Shown here piece after piece: positions 1 to 13,227 of a DNA stretch of 64,000 nucleotides. A program made the translations under genes and the position numbers. The stretch's first letter is position 1; each line of letters begins with the position of its first letter. The stretch comes from Colius striatus (lineage: Eukaryota; Chordata; Aves; Coliiformes; Coliidae). The notes beneath the pieces are model-generated. The model was not told where the DNA came from, made no database searches, and worked only from the letters and a program-made list of their open reading frames with translations. The stretch lies in NCBI RefSeq assembly GCF_028858725.1, contig NC_084776.1:4464001-4528000 (forward strand). The letters are read 5' to 3'.

Positions 1-3000
1 TTAGTCCTAACATTAAAATGAGATGCATGCTGTTATTATTTTCAAAAGTCTTTTTTTCCCCCTCTTCTCTTCTCTTGGATTGACAATAAACGACTCTTTG
101 TAGCTGGAAGGAGCCCCAGGCCAGGACCAGGTCCCTGCAGCACTTTCTGCTGAACCAACACGGAAGAAAATCTGATGAGACCAACCTCCCCAGCAGCCAG
201 AACCCCTCAAAACAGCCAGAGCACTGCCAGGGTACAGAAAAGCAGGTAATGGGAGTCATTGTGGATCTCAGCCTGGGTACGGTATCATCTCACCCCTGGT
301 ATTTTACTCACGTGGGGTCAGTGGCAGATGCCCCTGAGGACGGGGATGTGCTGCTCCAGGGAACTCCCTCTGCAGAGACTTGATGTGTTCCTTCTTACAC
401 TGTGTGTGCTAGAAGAGGGGAATACTGCCTCAGCTCCTCACAGCTCCCTGATGCCCAGTTCCACTTCAAGGCACAGTCAACCTTGAATCTGATCTCTAGG
501 TGACACTGCTGTGTCAGTGACTTGGGGCTGAAGATTGTTTTTGGAGCATTGGATTTGAAACTCAGAAAACACAAGAACACGAAACCAGACTGAAGGTAGA
601 AAATGACTGCAGTTTCTAGAATTCTTCCAGCTTTAGTCATGGCAGTGGATTGTTAGAAATGGACAAAAGGCTGTTTCCCTTCATTTTCTTAAGTGTGAAT
701 TTTGTCTTGACAGTTTCCTTTCAGAAAAAAAAAATTGAAACCAAATTGTCCTACACACAAAACAAAGGGACAGACCCTCAGCTGGAATGGACTGGTATTA
801 CCAAATGAATAACACTCACAGGAGAGACTCTGGCCCTTTGAACAACTGCTCAGCGCAGATCCTGCTCTGTCCAGACAACAGCTTCAGCCTCTGGTCTTCA
901 AGGCAGCAGCTTTGGCTCTAGATAGCTTGAAAAAGATGCAGGGCTGCCTTCAGAGCAGCTGAGAAACACACCAGGGCTCCACGAAGTGCACTGTACACCT
1001 CTCAAACCTGGAGCTGGCTGACACCAGGTACATGAACCATCAAACACTACAACAAGAAAGTAACTGATACCAACATTGCCCTGAGGTTAATAACGAGCAT
1101 CTTTGGAGAAATGCTGGCAGAGCAGGCCCACAGCAGCCACTGACATGGGGGGTGCTTTCTGAAAATAGGCTTTTCTCAGACTTTCCTCTGCAAACCAAGA
1201 CCAGGCTGCTCACCATCCTGAAAATGAAACAAGTGGTCCCCAAGTAAATATTAACTGTGCAGTGCAGGACAACGGATGCCTGAGTAACTGTGATCTATCC
1301 CAGCCAGGCCCCAGCCAGAAGCATCCTTGTTAGCTGGGGTTATCAGTCTCCCTCCCCTACAACAAACCAAAAATACACACTTTGGGAAGATGCTGGAAGT
1401 GCCTCAGTTTGCCAGGTGAACATCCCCAGCGCCGCTGCCCCCAGCCACGAGAGCCACCCGGCCTCCAACCTGCTCCTCACGCCTCTCCCCTGGAAGACCC
1501 AATGCACAGAAGGGTGCATGGCACCAGCCTCAAAAGTGAAAGACCACCTGAGCACTAATGGAAAAGCACTCATCCTCTGGGATGGCTGACAAAGGGTGGG
1601 TTTGGCCACATGTATTTCACATTTCCACCTTCTTTGCAGTCGGTTTGGAGAGTCACTTCTCCTCCCTCCCACCTCCAACATCAACAGAGGAGCTGGGAAG
1701 ACAGAGTTATTTTTAGGAGATGGTACATTTAGGCCCTGTTAATCTTGACTGGGTCCCTTTGAAAATGACAAGGTTGGATAATCAAATGCATTATGCAGAC
1801 TTTCCATGGAGGCTGCTTTGAAAATGAGCCTCCCACCATTCGGATACGTAGGAGCAAATAGTTCAAATAGTAACGTTTGATGCTGCACCGACTTGCCTCT
1901 GTGGTGACCTCACTAGCATTTGTATGCAGAGAACAAGGAAATGAAAGCAGCTAACTGACTTGAAGTATATAAAAGAAAACAACTAGTCATCAAAAAAGTC
2001 TTCAAGAGGCTGTCACATTACACTCATCTTGAGCAGCCAGGGACCATTACCTGGCTCAGGCTGGCACAGAAGAGGATGGCAGTGCTGCCTGGTCACACTG
2101 CTCGTGTGTGCATGTGTGAGGGCTGGGGAAAAAAACCACCAGAGGAGGAGCTCGGGCTGGAAGAGGCTTCATGACTGTTAGTAAATGAACCAGGACGTGG
2201 CCAACCAGCCCAGAGTGGCCACAGCTGCCCCGTTACAGTCTCCTAGCCACTGAAAGAAGCAAGGCCACATCCACACAGCCTGTTGGTAATGGTCACTCCT
2301 TTTTGGACCATATCCAGGCCTGGCTGGAAGGGTCTCAAGCCAAAGTTCTGCCCAGGACCACTGCTCAGTTTACTGCTGCAGCTGTAACCCAAGGGTATGG
2401 CCCTTGGCACAGCAGTGCTGCAGAAACTTAAGGAGCTTTGTAGGTGGGTAGGAAGCAGCAGTGCACAGATGCCTGCCAGGTCCCAGAGTGTAGGACCACA
2501 GAGCTGTGCCTGGACTCATCACCAACAGGAAGAGTGGCCACATTGTTGGCATCAACCTGCCACTGCTGCTTCTGATTCTCAATCCACCTAAACTTTGACT
2601 GGCAAGTTAAGAGAGAAGCTGCCAGCCAGAGGCTGCCCAGCTTGGGCTTTGCTGGAACAGTCTCTCTTTTGGCTGGAATGAAAGGAAGCAAGGAGTTACA
2701 GGAGAGCAGTAGGAAATTGTCAAGCAAAAAGGGGGTTTAAAATCGTTTCACTTTAAACAGAACTGAGGCATTACCATAAAGTAAATGGCCACACCTTGCT
2801 ACTTACAGGGTTCTGCTAACAAGACCAGCTTTTCCATAGCTATTCAAACATAATGAGTCCTGGGTGCCTAACTTGCTCTTTTAAGCTCATTTCCAAACGC
2901 CAGCCAAAAATCACTTTCTGATTCACCACTTTCTCAGGCACACCAGTATTTAGAGAACGCCTGCAGGCTGGTACTGTGCTGTGCAAAGTACATAAGCACA

Positions 3001-6000
3001 TGTTTAATTACTCTGTGGACCAGGGATGTGATTAATCATATGCTTAAAGCTAAGCATGTGCTTAAGCATGCTACTGACTTGGAGCTTTAAGTGGATCTAT
3101 CAGGTATTCTTCCAGTTCTTTGAGGCTCAGTAACTGGAAAGAACAGAAGGATATTCCTGTGCTCACACACTCTGAAGAATTCACCTAAAAACTGGTTTCT
3201 CACTTCTTCTTTTTTCTAAATTACAACTTTTGTACCTATTCTCACCATGTTCCCAGCAATCCTGATTATGGGTATTACAGTATTATGTGTATTATCAGAA
3301 TGTATTAGCATTAAAACACAAGCTAATTATTATCATTCACAAGCTTTGGGCTTAGTCTTTACTTTGCCTGAATGGGGTTTCAGGTAAAAACTTCCATTCA
3401 TCTCGTTTGCACATTTTGGGGATTAGTTCCCTTATGTCTGAGCAATGCACAAAGACCTAAAAAATAATTATGAAGCATATCATTAAAAGTCTTGCCCCTG
3501 CTAGCAGTGGACTCATCACATGGAAGAACTCAAGCATAAAATGTGCATCAGCTATGGGTGGTCACGTAAATTCACATTTCATTAGCCACAGCACACACGA
3601 TGCTGGGCATTTTTTTCACTGCACTTTTCCACCTTTCCAGTTTATTCCTAGTTCACAATAATTTCAGAAAGGTCAAATTGCATCCATTCCCCAGGGAGGA
3701 GCAAGCAGAGGAGACCAAGACCTGAAAGCTCTGCTTTTTTTGACACACGAGTGCCCCTTGGAAAGGAAAATCCCTGCTGGGGAGGCTGAGCCGACCAGGC
3801 AGGAGCTGCTGGAGGCAGGAGTGGGACCCGTGTGCCAGAGCAGCACAAACCCAGGGAACACTCACACCCGTGTGCACCCAGAAAAATCATTTAATATTGA
3901 CAAGCCAAGAGACTTCAATTAGAGCAAAGCATGTGCAAATCCATTTTCAACAGCAACCAACCGGGAGCAGGCAGGATTAGATTACAGAGAGCAGACATGT
4001 GTCTGAGGGAAGCCTTCTCTGAGGAGGAAAATGGATACAATAACTGATAAACGCTTTGGCTGCGCCTCCCAGCTAATCCCATCACATGCTATTTATTGCC
4101 AGCACGTTCATGAAAACGCCTGTTTTGGATAGCAGGGCACAGCAGAGAAGAGAAAAACCCAGAGTCCCCTGAGAGATGGCTGTGTTAGTCCAGGTGCCTC
4201 GCTCTCCTCACAGCACTAATACAGTGACCTGGAGCTTTTCACCTACGTTGGTCTCTGCTCAAGATGTTGGTCTTTTGTGCAAGTTTATAGCTGGGGGTTT
4301 TTTTGTACAAAAGACAGAAAATTCTTCCACAGACAAATGAAGCCCATAATCCTTAATGCTGCAGCTTTGGGACAACTTACATGACTTTTTATCTCATTTC
4401 AGCTTCACTTCACAGTGGTAACTCTGAAATGCTTTTCTAAAGGGACCAGATTGCAGGACACAGGTTCAGTAACCACTGGGAATGCCCATTGGGGTCCAAC
4501 CCTATTATAGCCACAGCCTCCTTACAGCAGTAGCAGTCACAGAACCACCTCCCACCCCCCTCATCTGCTGGATGTCATTTGGAAACATGAAGCTGAGCTA
4601 GTGTCCTAAAATTGCTGATAGTTTAGAGCCATAAGAATAGGTTTGTGAAACCCAGTTTGTGTGCCATATAGGCTGAAAGCTGAATTGTGGCAACACACAC
4701 TGGCAGCTCGTTACAGGAGCAGCTTCTCGAGACCTCTGATCCCAAAGCCACTGAGCACATCGAAAAGCTACGTGAAACACGTGGTTAAAAGCCTTGCCAT
4801 TTGCATAGCTGTGTGGGGAACTGTAAGTCTGTGACTAAAAGCTAATTGTACATCCTCTGATTAGTGGGGTAAGAGCAGAAGGTTGCAGGCTGCTCCCACC
4901 CTCCATGTGGAACTTGCCCAGGGGGACTCAGTGACCCTCAAGAGGAAGCCCAGCCCAAGGACCCACTTTTGAGACCAATACAATTAACTGAACTCCATCT
5001 TAGGTGAATTAGGAATCATCTTTCCAGATACTTTTAGATACTTTAATGAGAATGGGATGTTGCCAGTTAAAGCTCTACCAGTGTCCAGGTTTGTGATTGC
5101 TGTGCCACAGCACATGGGATGCACAAGACATCTTTGGGAAAGGGGGAATTTCTGTCCATTTAGAAGTACTATTACGAACAAGGGGCCTTGCTCTTCCCCC
5201 TGCTGTGGTCAGTAAGATTTCAGTTCATCACAGCTGGACTCACAGTGCTTTCTGTGGGCACACACAGGTATTTTTCCTTTGGCTCTAACAGCCTAAGGCC
5301 ATTACAGACTGTAAGCAGCAGGCACCAGGACTGGCTGGTGTACACTGAGTGTGGAAACCCGCTACCTTCTCTGCCCCCTCCCTGGTGCTCTTTTTCATTT
5401 GACTTCAGGTCAGCCACCATAATCAATGTACTCAGTTTCACTTTAATTTTCAGCTCTTTTCCTTGCTGGCTGTCAGGTAATTGCTCAGCAGTGCTGCTTC
5501 CATTCAAAGCCATGCCTGGAATAGTGAAGTTGAAGCAAATTTAATTAAAAAAAAAGGTATTTGGTCCTATCTTTAATTGCTATGGAAATAACTCTGGTGG
5601 GAGGTTATTTCTGGAAGCTGTATTGGGATGTACCACATTTCTCTCACCTGAAGTGCTTCCTCACAAATGTGCATTTAGTCAAGGGGGGAAAGGAGAAGAG
5701 AGGAAAAGCTTCATCTCCTACAGGCAAGAGAGGCAGCGACAGCCCTCGTGCAAATCCTCCCTGTGGTGGGATCCTGGCAGCTCCAGCTGGGTCTGCTCAG
5801 CAATGCTGCTGATGGTTGTAGCCCATCAGGTCAGTGCTGCAGCCACCACTCATGCCCAGTTCCACCAGCCTGCAGCACAGCCCACTGTGCTTCCCAACAG
5901 CCTCACTATACGTATTTTTGAGCATTTAAACCTGTGCTGGTTGCCTGCAAGCAACTGCCCAGCATTCAGCATTCATCTGACACCGAGAGCTACTTATAAA

Positions 6001-9000
6001 GTACTTCCAGTTGGAAAATGCACTTCAAAGTTAGAAGAGGTTTGAAAGTTACACAATTTCCAAACATTTATGAACACAATGGTCTAAAATGACAGAAGTG
6101 CTCACGGCTGTTCCTCCAAAACCACTACCAGACACCAAAATTAGAGCAGGGGACACATCCTGAGCTGGTGCAGATGAGGATATCTCCAGTGGCTTACGGG
6201 AGATGTTTTATTTAGCAATGGGCACACCTGCTGTTCCTCTGGAGAGCTGTAAATTCATCCTGTGATGCAGACAATCTACAGCCCAGTTTAGATTTTTAAG
6301 ATGAAACTCCTATCAGATGTTTTGAAACTAAACCACATTTTGTGTTCTTTTTGAAGGCAATAATAAAAGTATAAAGACATCCAAGACTTTATGTAACTGG
6401 TGTTACATAACACCTCAAACTGGCTCATAAGCATCTTTGTTACTCTGCATTTATTACATTTTTATTTGGGGCATGTGAAACAACTCACTATACAAGTGCA
6501 GTTACTCACATGGGGCTGGGTTGGGGGGAAAAGAGTTCACTCCAGTGGAAAATCTAAAGTGAGAAGCTTATTGCTATGTTTGCAAAGATGTCTGCAAGGA
6601 AACACTGGCAGGAAAAATGTTGTTTCATTGCATATCACTGCCCTTAATGGCCATTGATACAGGGATTAAATTAAGTCCTGGAAGGAGGCTAGAGATAGTA
6701 TTAGTTTTAAAAGGTGAAAGTCTGCAAGAACTTCCAACTGCATATAGCATTAATGTCATAAATGTGTGTGAATGTTCTCATTCAGGCTATAATTTATTCC
6801 CCAAGGAGATGCAAAATGAGCTCAAATATGCTACAAGCAAACCAAACTCTTCCAAAGAAGCGAGTGCAGTATGTGAATCCTGCAGCTAAATTTAGGCTGG
6901 GACTGGGAGTAACGTAATTCTAATCTCAGTGTAGCACTTTGGGTCGCAGCTAACAAACACTGTGAAATGATTCAGTGAAGTTCTGCCCCCTTGTTACAAT
7001 CTATTTGGGATGAAGTTTTGGAAGCTCTTTACCAACTCAGATGTAAGAAATGTAGCTAAAGTTGCACAGCTGAATTTCACTGAGCAGTGCAATTGTTTGA
7101 AAACAATTAAAACAGATTCAAGGTGGGGTTTAGGTGTGTGGATAGGTCATGTCAAACACTCTTCATTTATTGAAAGCCATGTATAAAACACCATTAACTG
7201 TACTGCTGAATAATCCATCAGCCTGGAAAAAAATGGATGCTGTATATATCTGATTAAACCTTTTCATCAATTACATTATTTGTGTGGGTTTAGGGTCCAA
7301 GGTAAATGAATATGGCTGAGCTCCTTTGTGATTAAGCACCTTCCTATTTCTTGTTGTGTACAACTATTCTATTTGCATGGGAATGTTTTCCTCCTCCAGA
7401 AATATTTCTTTCCAAATTAACAAATGAAGTCACAATTACACAAAATACCTTCCTAGGTAAAGCAGATTGTTGTAATTAAAGAAAAACAAAACCATTTCAA
7501 ATGCAACTGAGACTTCAAGTCTGCCTTTACAGTGTGCTGGAGGTGTAAATTACACCCATAATGCTGGGATTGAGGAAACTTTTATCTTTCATAAAATATC
7601 ACAAGGGCATTTATGGGTTTAAATCGAGCATATTTTAACCTAACTACATTCAAATTCTTCTTTAGGAAACAATCCCTCTTTTCATACAAGATTTTTCATG
7701 CATACTCTGGCTCCAAAGTTCCAAATCAGTTTGCCACAACTTGTTTCACTGGAATTCATCAAAAGACTGAAAAGCCCAGTGCCAAGGAGCAGAAGCTGCT
7801 GGCCCCAGCATAAACTGTCCCACCAATCCCAGCTGCCTGGAAAGTCCCAGTTCTCAGAATCCACTGCTGCTTTCAACCCGAGATCACCGTCGAAATCACG
7901 ATTCCTGACAAAGTCTCAGTACTTCACCCTATAAATTCTTAATTCATTTTCCAGCATTTGTAGGCTGCTGCTAGCTCCACCCTCTCAAGTCTCAGCAATT
8001 GCTGCTGCTCTTAAAGAAATGTCTGTTTTGGGGAAATGTGATCTGATTGCAGATGTTTCAGCACAGGGCAGTTCAGCCTCACCCAACCTGATCCCCCCTC
8101 GCTGACAACCAGCAGCTTCTGCAACTTATTCCTTCAACTACTGCACTTGCATATTTAAATGTAACTGACACAACAGTCCAAAAGCCCTGTTCAGCAGAGC
8201 CACTCCTAAACAGAGGGGTTTTTTTTTCCAAAAACATAAACCCATGACTAATTTTAGCAGGCCACTTGTACATTCATTCCTACAGGCTGCTGATTGAATT
8301 AAATGTAAGTGTTTTAAACTGTGTTCCTCGCTGTATTTTAAAAGCCATCATGCAAAGAGATCTTGCTGAGTGAAATCTGCTTTCAAATTTTATAGTTTGA
8401 GGAAATTCCATACTTAGAACTGGAAAAAAAAAAAGTTCAGTGCATTTATAGAGATTCAAAGCAGCTGTAAGAACTGGGATGGCACTACTTCATTGAAGCA
8501 AGGTTTCACCAGGGAAAGGATGGGGAGAATCCCTGCCCTGCCTCCAGCTGCACAGGGCTGACCCTTTCACCAGATTGGGCAGGCTGGGGACACATTTGCT
8601 CCTCAGAGTGCTGCACTGCAACTGTCTGGGCAAGACTCCAAAGCCTTGGTCAGATGGGTAGCTTTGTGATTAATAATAATGAATGATCACACTAGCAGGC
8701 GCAGTCTAGGAGTCAAGACTCCAGTCCTGGACCTATAAATGGTGTCACTCATACATGTGTATTGGGAAAATACTGAAATCCTACATGGTGCCATGGAATG
8801 TGGGCACATCATCCACCCACGGGGACATTCAGGACACCGTGAAGGACCTTCTGCCAAAGGAGAATAAAGGCCTGCTGCCACAGAAGGGGAAAACCAGCAG
8901 CCTAAAGCTCCTGAACAGAGAGGCCACTAAGATCCAAACAAAATGCAAGAAGCCTATACAAAACCAAATCTACCAAGCAATGCCTTGGAAATAATTTGAC

Positions 9001-12000
9001 TATTTGGTGCTAAAGAAATATGCCCTGAATCCATAGTCCATCAGTGAGGCAGGGAAGAGGGAGCTGTCTCACACCAGCATCACCCCTGGCTCCTTTCCTT
9101 CAGTCTGCATCCACCTGATTTCTTTTCCACACTGTTGCTGGCTCATGCTAAGGTTCAATGCAAATGTACAGGCTGGTGATGGGATTTGAAAGACATTCTG
9201 CCCTCAGCAAGGGAGGATTTCCCTACCCCAGCATCACACTCCCTCTCTAGGATCCTGGCAGTGGTAAACTCTGGGTAGTGGCACGTTCCCTTGTCACTTG
9301 CTCGCTGCCCAAAAGCAATCAAACCCAAGCAGGAACCAAAGGGAGAGGTGTTGTGCCTTGTAAAGGCCACACAGATGCCATCAATCCCTCTCATTTGACA
9401 GGGCTGTCCCTTGGACTGCAGGAAGGGGCTGAAGGCTCAGAGGGCCATCCCCACCTGTGGGACACCTCAAGGCACCCTGCGGGCTCTTCAAGGCTCTCTT
9501 GCCCTCCTCCAGGATCTGTCCCTTTTAGGTCCCCAGGAAGGGAAATGATGAAATCAGCAGGAGCTGGAAGGACTTTCTCAAGCAGGCCAGCAGTGGGAAG
9601 GGAAAAGCACATTCTCTTCCACGTCTGGTTTGTCTCTGTGTGCTTAAGAGCTGGCCTGCAGCGGGAGCTGGCACAGAGCGTACGCCGAGCTCGGGGTTTG
9701 CCATCTGCGGATGGGGCCAAGAGTGGAGGGGAAAGCGTCTGCAAGGCTGGGTGCTCGCTGGATGCCTCACCCTTCCAAAATGTAGTCCTCACTAAGGGTG
9801 CAAGGCTCTAACACAAGCACATTCAGGCTGCTGTGAAAGGGGCTGTACTGCATGACAGAGACGATACCGGGCACGGTCTGAAATCTAACCTGCGTCTGAT
9901 TACATAGATTTGGAACCCAGACGCCGCAGACTTGCTCTGCTCCGTGCCCTCCTGCAACTTAAAATATAACCCTGGCTTGAAGGTCTCGATTTGCAAACAC
10001 AGAGGAACAGTGGTTCCTAAATTGCAGGCAAACATTTGACTTCACTCCATGCAATTCAAAGAATATCCTGCATGAACCCCACCCTTCTGCCCAACAACTC
10101 AAGCCCTTGATGCCTAGATAGTTTTCTTTCAGGCCTTATCACAGATAAAATACAACCCTTTTTTTCTTGCTGTTGAAGGAGTAGAACCTGCCAAATATTT
10201 ACCAACTCTTTCAGAAGGCTGCAAATGTCACTCCTACAGTGTAATAAACTTCTCAGCAAAGGCCCTGATAAATAGAGAGCCTTGCTGTACTGCCCAGAAC
10301 TAGTTTAGTGTGGCCTAAGTATTGCCAAGTCTGAATGACGAAGAAAAGCATATTTGTACACACAGAAAGATTAGAGAGAGAAGCATAAAGTTTATAAGTG
10401 AAAATAAAACAAAGCCTCATTATAAACCAGGGGGGGAATAACTGAGTCTGCATCCCAGAGAGCAAAGGACATTCTAAAAGCTCCAGAGTTTAAAAAAAGT
10501 AATTTAAGAGCTTGTCCACAACTTGCAGCAGAAGCTTGAACCATCTTCATTAGCATTTGGAAAGTGCTAAACTGTGGCCTACCCCCAACCCAGCCCCCAG
10601 AGCCATAGCATTTAAAAATTAAATACAATATTTTTACTTTGTAATTTGACCCACAAAAAGTCATTTGGGGCATGAGGGAATGTTCCCTTCCAGCCTGAAC
10701 TTTAATTCAGAGAGAATGTTTAAACACAGCAGTGTAAAACAGATGCTGAGAAACACATCTGCATCGCACTGCATCGTTCTTTGGGGCACAAGCAGAACTT
10801 GGGAAGTGCCTGTCAATGCAGTGTGTGTGGCTACCAGCTAAATAACTGCTAATAATGTCAATGAATGGAGAAAAAAAGAGACATTCCTAGTATCAGCAAG
10901 TCTGTCAACAGAGTTCTAGCAGCTACAAACAACTACATCCACGCTAGTTCACACAGATGAATGTTTCCTTTCACCTTGGTAAATGCCATTAAGAAAAACA
11001 CTATATTTTGAAGTGATTCAAATGAACATGTTTAACAAGCCCTGATGACCATCAAATGCTGAGCACTCCCTGCCTCCCTCCAGAAGCCAGGCTTCAGATG
11101 AATTTGAATGATGCACTCAAGTGAAAAAAAGAAAGAGTAACTCCAAGGAAGGTTTTTGGGGGACAAAACTTGCCAGAGTTACTTAAAGGCAGGAAGAAAC
11201 CAATTGTTGGTGGAAAAAAGAAAATCCAGATCATGTTAAACCCGACAAAAGCTAAACCCAGAGGTTTGCCCAGCTTTACAAAGCAATCCAGAATTAAGAA
11301 CACCTCCTATGAAAGGGACAACTTCAGTTTAGCCTACCAGCTAAAGCCCAAGAGCAACATGAACAACCTCAACAAAATCCCCAGTGACACTCAAGCAGTT
11401 GTTACAAGGAGTTGGAAGGAGCACACTAGAGAGGCACAGAAATCTGCCCCCCTCTCCCCCCCTTCACACCATCAGGGTTTAATGTTAATGATACGGCTCC
11501 GCGTGCTTTCAGTATTTTTACACTACGCTCGTCCTCTCGCTCGTCCTCTCGCAGCTCCGGCTCGTTCCAGGGCGGATGATTAGAATCACATTTCTGTGAT
11601 TTCACTGCAGATTAATTTCGTTAAGAGCAACAGATCTGCAGGGAGAAGAGGGCTGCAAACAGGCCAACAGAATGGTCTCTAACAGCCTTCTCTCCAAAAA
11701 GGGTGGCGGTACTTTTGCCTTTACCCCTTCCTTCACATACTTTTCCTTTTTGTGGCCACTAGACAAGAGCTTTTTGGAAAAAAAAAATGGGCAGATGGGA
11801 AAAGGAAACGTGCAAAGAATTTTCCTTTACATTTGGATTTCACAGCAAACTCCCAACCTGTACTTAAGAATAGATGTAAGAAGAGAAGAGGCTCAAGGCA
11901 GACCTGGCTGTGTCTGCTGTCCCCAAAGTCAAACAGGCGACTGGGGAAATCATTCTGATAGATCAAGGTCTGTATGTCTCAATGCAGGTCAGAGGAATAA

Positions 12001-12650
12001 CCATTAATACACATTTTAGTATGCTAGGCACAAGTGTTTGGATACAGAGGAACAAAGTACACCGTGGTCTGCAATCCCACTTGTGATTTTTCTCCATAAT
12101 TGTGAAACACTGAGTATATCTTTTTCCAGGCATTTGCTACAGAATATAGCGCTAAAAACAGGGGCTGTTTGCAAAAAAACCTCATGGGATCAGAGAATAA
12201 AAGTTGTGTGGAGTGTGTAAATGCTCATGTACACACGTGCAGAATGCAGACTCCTGCCACACTGCATCACAGAGAGAATGAAATTCTAAGTGGCTGAAAA
12301 AAACACACAGGAAGGTTTTAATTTTGTGTTTGCTTTTATAGACCTCAGCCATGAGAATACTGTTGCCACTTGGCCTTTTTCCTTACTCTAGGTCAATGTC
12401 ATTGACTTTACAAGAGAAGTTAAAAACATCTTGACATAAATAAATAAAAATTACGAGGACCCTCAAAATCATTCCAATCTAAGAACCTAAAACGTAATGT
12501 AACATAACACAGATGAGCACTGAAGTTATAAATACGATGCTATATAAGCCAAGAGTAATATACACACGTAGAGCTGTGTATACAGTGTGCCCAAAGAAGG
12601 AGCACAAGCCAGTGTCTCCAGAAGTGCAGCGTGCCATGTCAAAATCACAG
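1..12650. other. Intergenic region, no gene supported
   Basis: About 12.6 kb with no reading frame that looks like an exon: open frames are short, occur on both strands and lack recognisable domains or paired splice sites. The base composition is mostly AT-moderate, with a small CpG-richer patch near 9,640-9,700. A cluster of short inverted repeats lies at 3,040-3,072. In human, the interval downstream of MIR193A leads to MIR365B and then COPRS. By eye I found no match here to the reverse complement of mature miR-365. The region may hold the 3' part of the miR-193a primary transcript, but nothing in the sequence fixes its end. Confidence 0.6.
3040..3072. repeat. Cluster of short overlapping inverted repeats
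   Basis: ATGCTTA at 3,040-3,046 and TAAGCAT at 3,051-3,057 form a perfect 7-bp inverted repeat with a 4-nt spacer. A 10-bp palindrome TGCTTAAGCA follows at 3,059-3,068. The TTAAGCAT-like core therefore recurs in both orientations in about 33 bp. It could be a clustered homeodomain-type binding site or chance; there is no independent evidence of function. Confidence 0.5.
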
Positions 12651-13168
12651 ACAAATAACGAGGAACATCGGCAGGGTGGGGAGTGACGGCGCTTCGGTGA
12701 ACGAGAAGCCAATTACCGGGAGCCGGGCCGCTCGGTGGGGATGGCACTGGATTTCGTGTAAAAATAATAAAGGAGGGGGGAAAACCCCGATGCGTTCTCA
12801 GAAAGCGAAAGCGGCGAGAAGGATGCACATGGCCTTGCAGGAGAGAAAGCCGGGCGCTCGGCAGGGCCGGGGCACCGCGTCCCGCCAGCCCCCGGCCGGG
12901 CACGTCGGGGCCCGCGGGGACGCGGCCGGAGACGCTGCCGGTTCGGGCCCTCCGAAAGGTGCAAGAAAACAAAACGCACTTACGGTTCGCCGAGAACCGG
13001 CTCCGTCCTCTCCCTACGGCCCCCGCCGGCGCCAGCGCCGGGACAGCGGCGGCCCCGGCTGCCCGCAGCCCCGCCGGGCCGGACCCTCCCGGGCAGCGGC
13101 CCCGGGCAGCGGCCCCGCCGCGCTCCGTCTTCGCCCGCTGCGAGCCCGGCAGGTCCTGGGAGCCGAGA

Positions 13169-13190
13169 ACTGGGACTTTGTAGGCCAGTT
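13169..13190 (-). ncRNA. Mature miR-193a-3p
   Basis: The 22-nt minus-strand sequence starts AACUGGCC and ends CCCAGU, identical to the known vertebrate miR-193a-3p. This is usually the dominant guide strand of the family. It occupies the 3' arm of the hairpin. Confidence 0.95.
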
Positions 13191-13205
13191 GAAGACACGA
13201 ACCTC

Positions 13206-13227
13206 TCATCTCGCCCGCAAAGACCCA
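13206..13227 (-). ncRNA. Mature miR-193a-5p
   Basis: The 22-nt minus-strand sequence starts UGGGUCUUUGC and ends GAGAUGA, identical to the human miR-193a-5p sequence as I know it. Conservation of both arms suggests that the hairpin is a functional gene and not a decayed copy. Confidence 0.93.

Noticed and set aside
9278-9811. 177-codon plus-strand open frame
   Set aside because: No recognised domain; an equally open minus-strand frame of 133 codons overlaps it; no clear splice or promoter context.
11170-11583. 137-codon Lys/Asn-rich plus-strand frame
   Set aside because: The composition is plausible for a protein, but I recognise no family, and no flanking splice sites or start context stand out. 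Conservation data would be needed.
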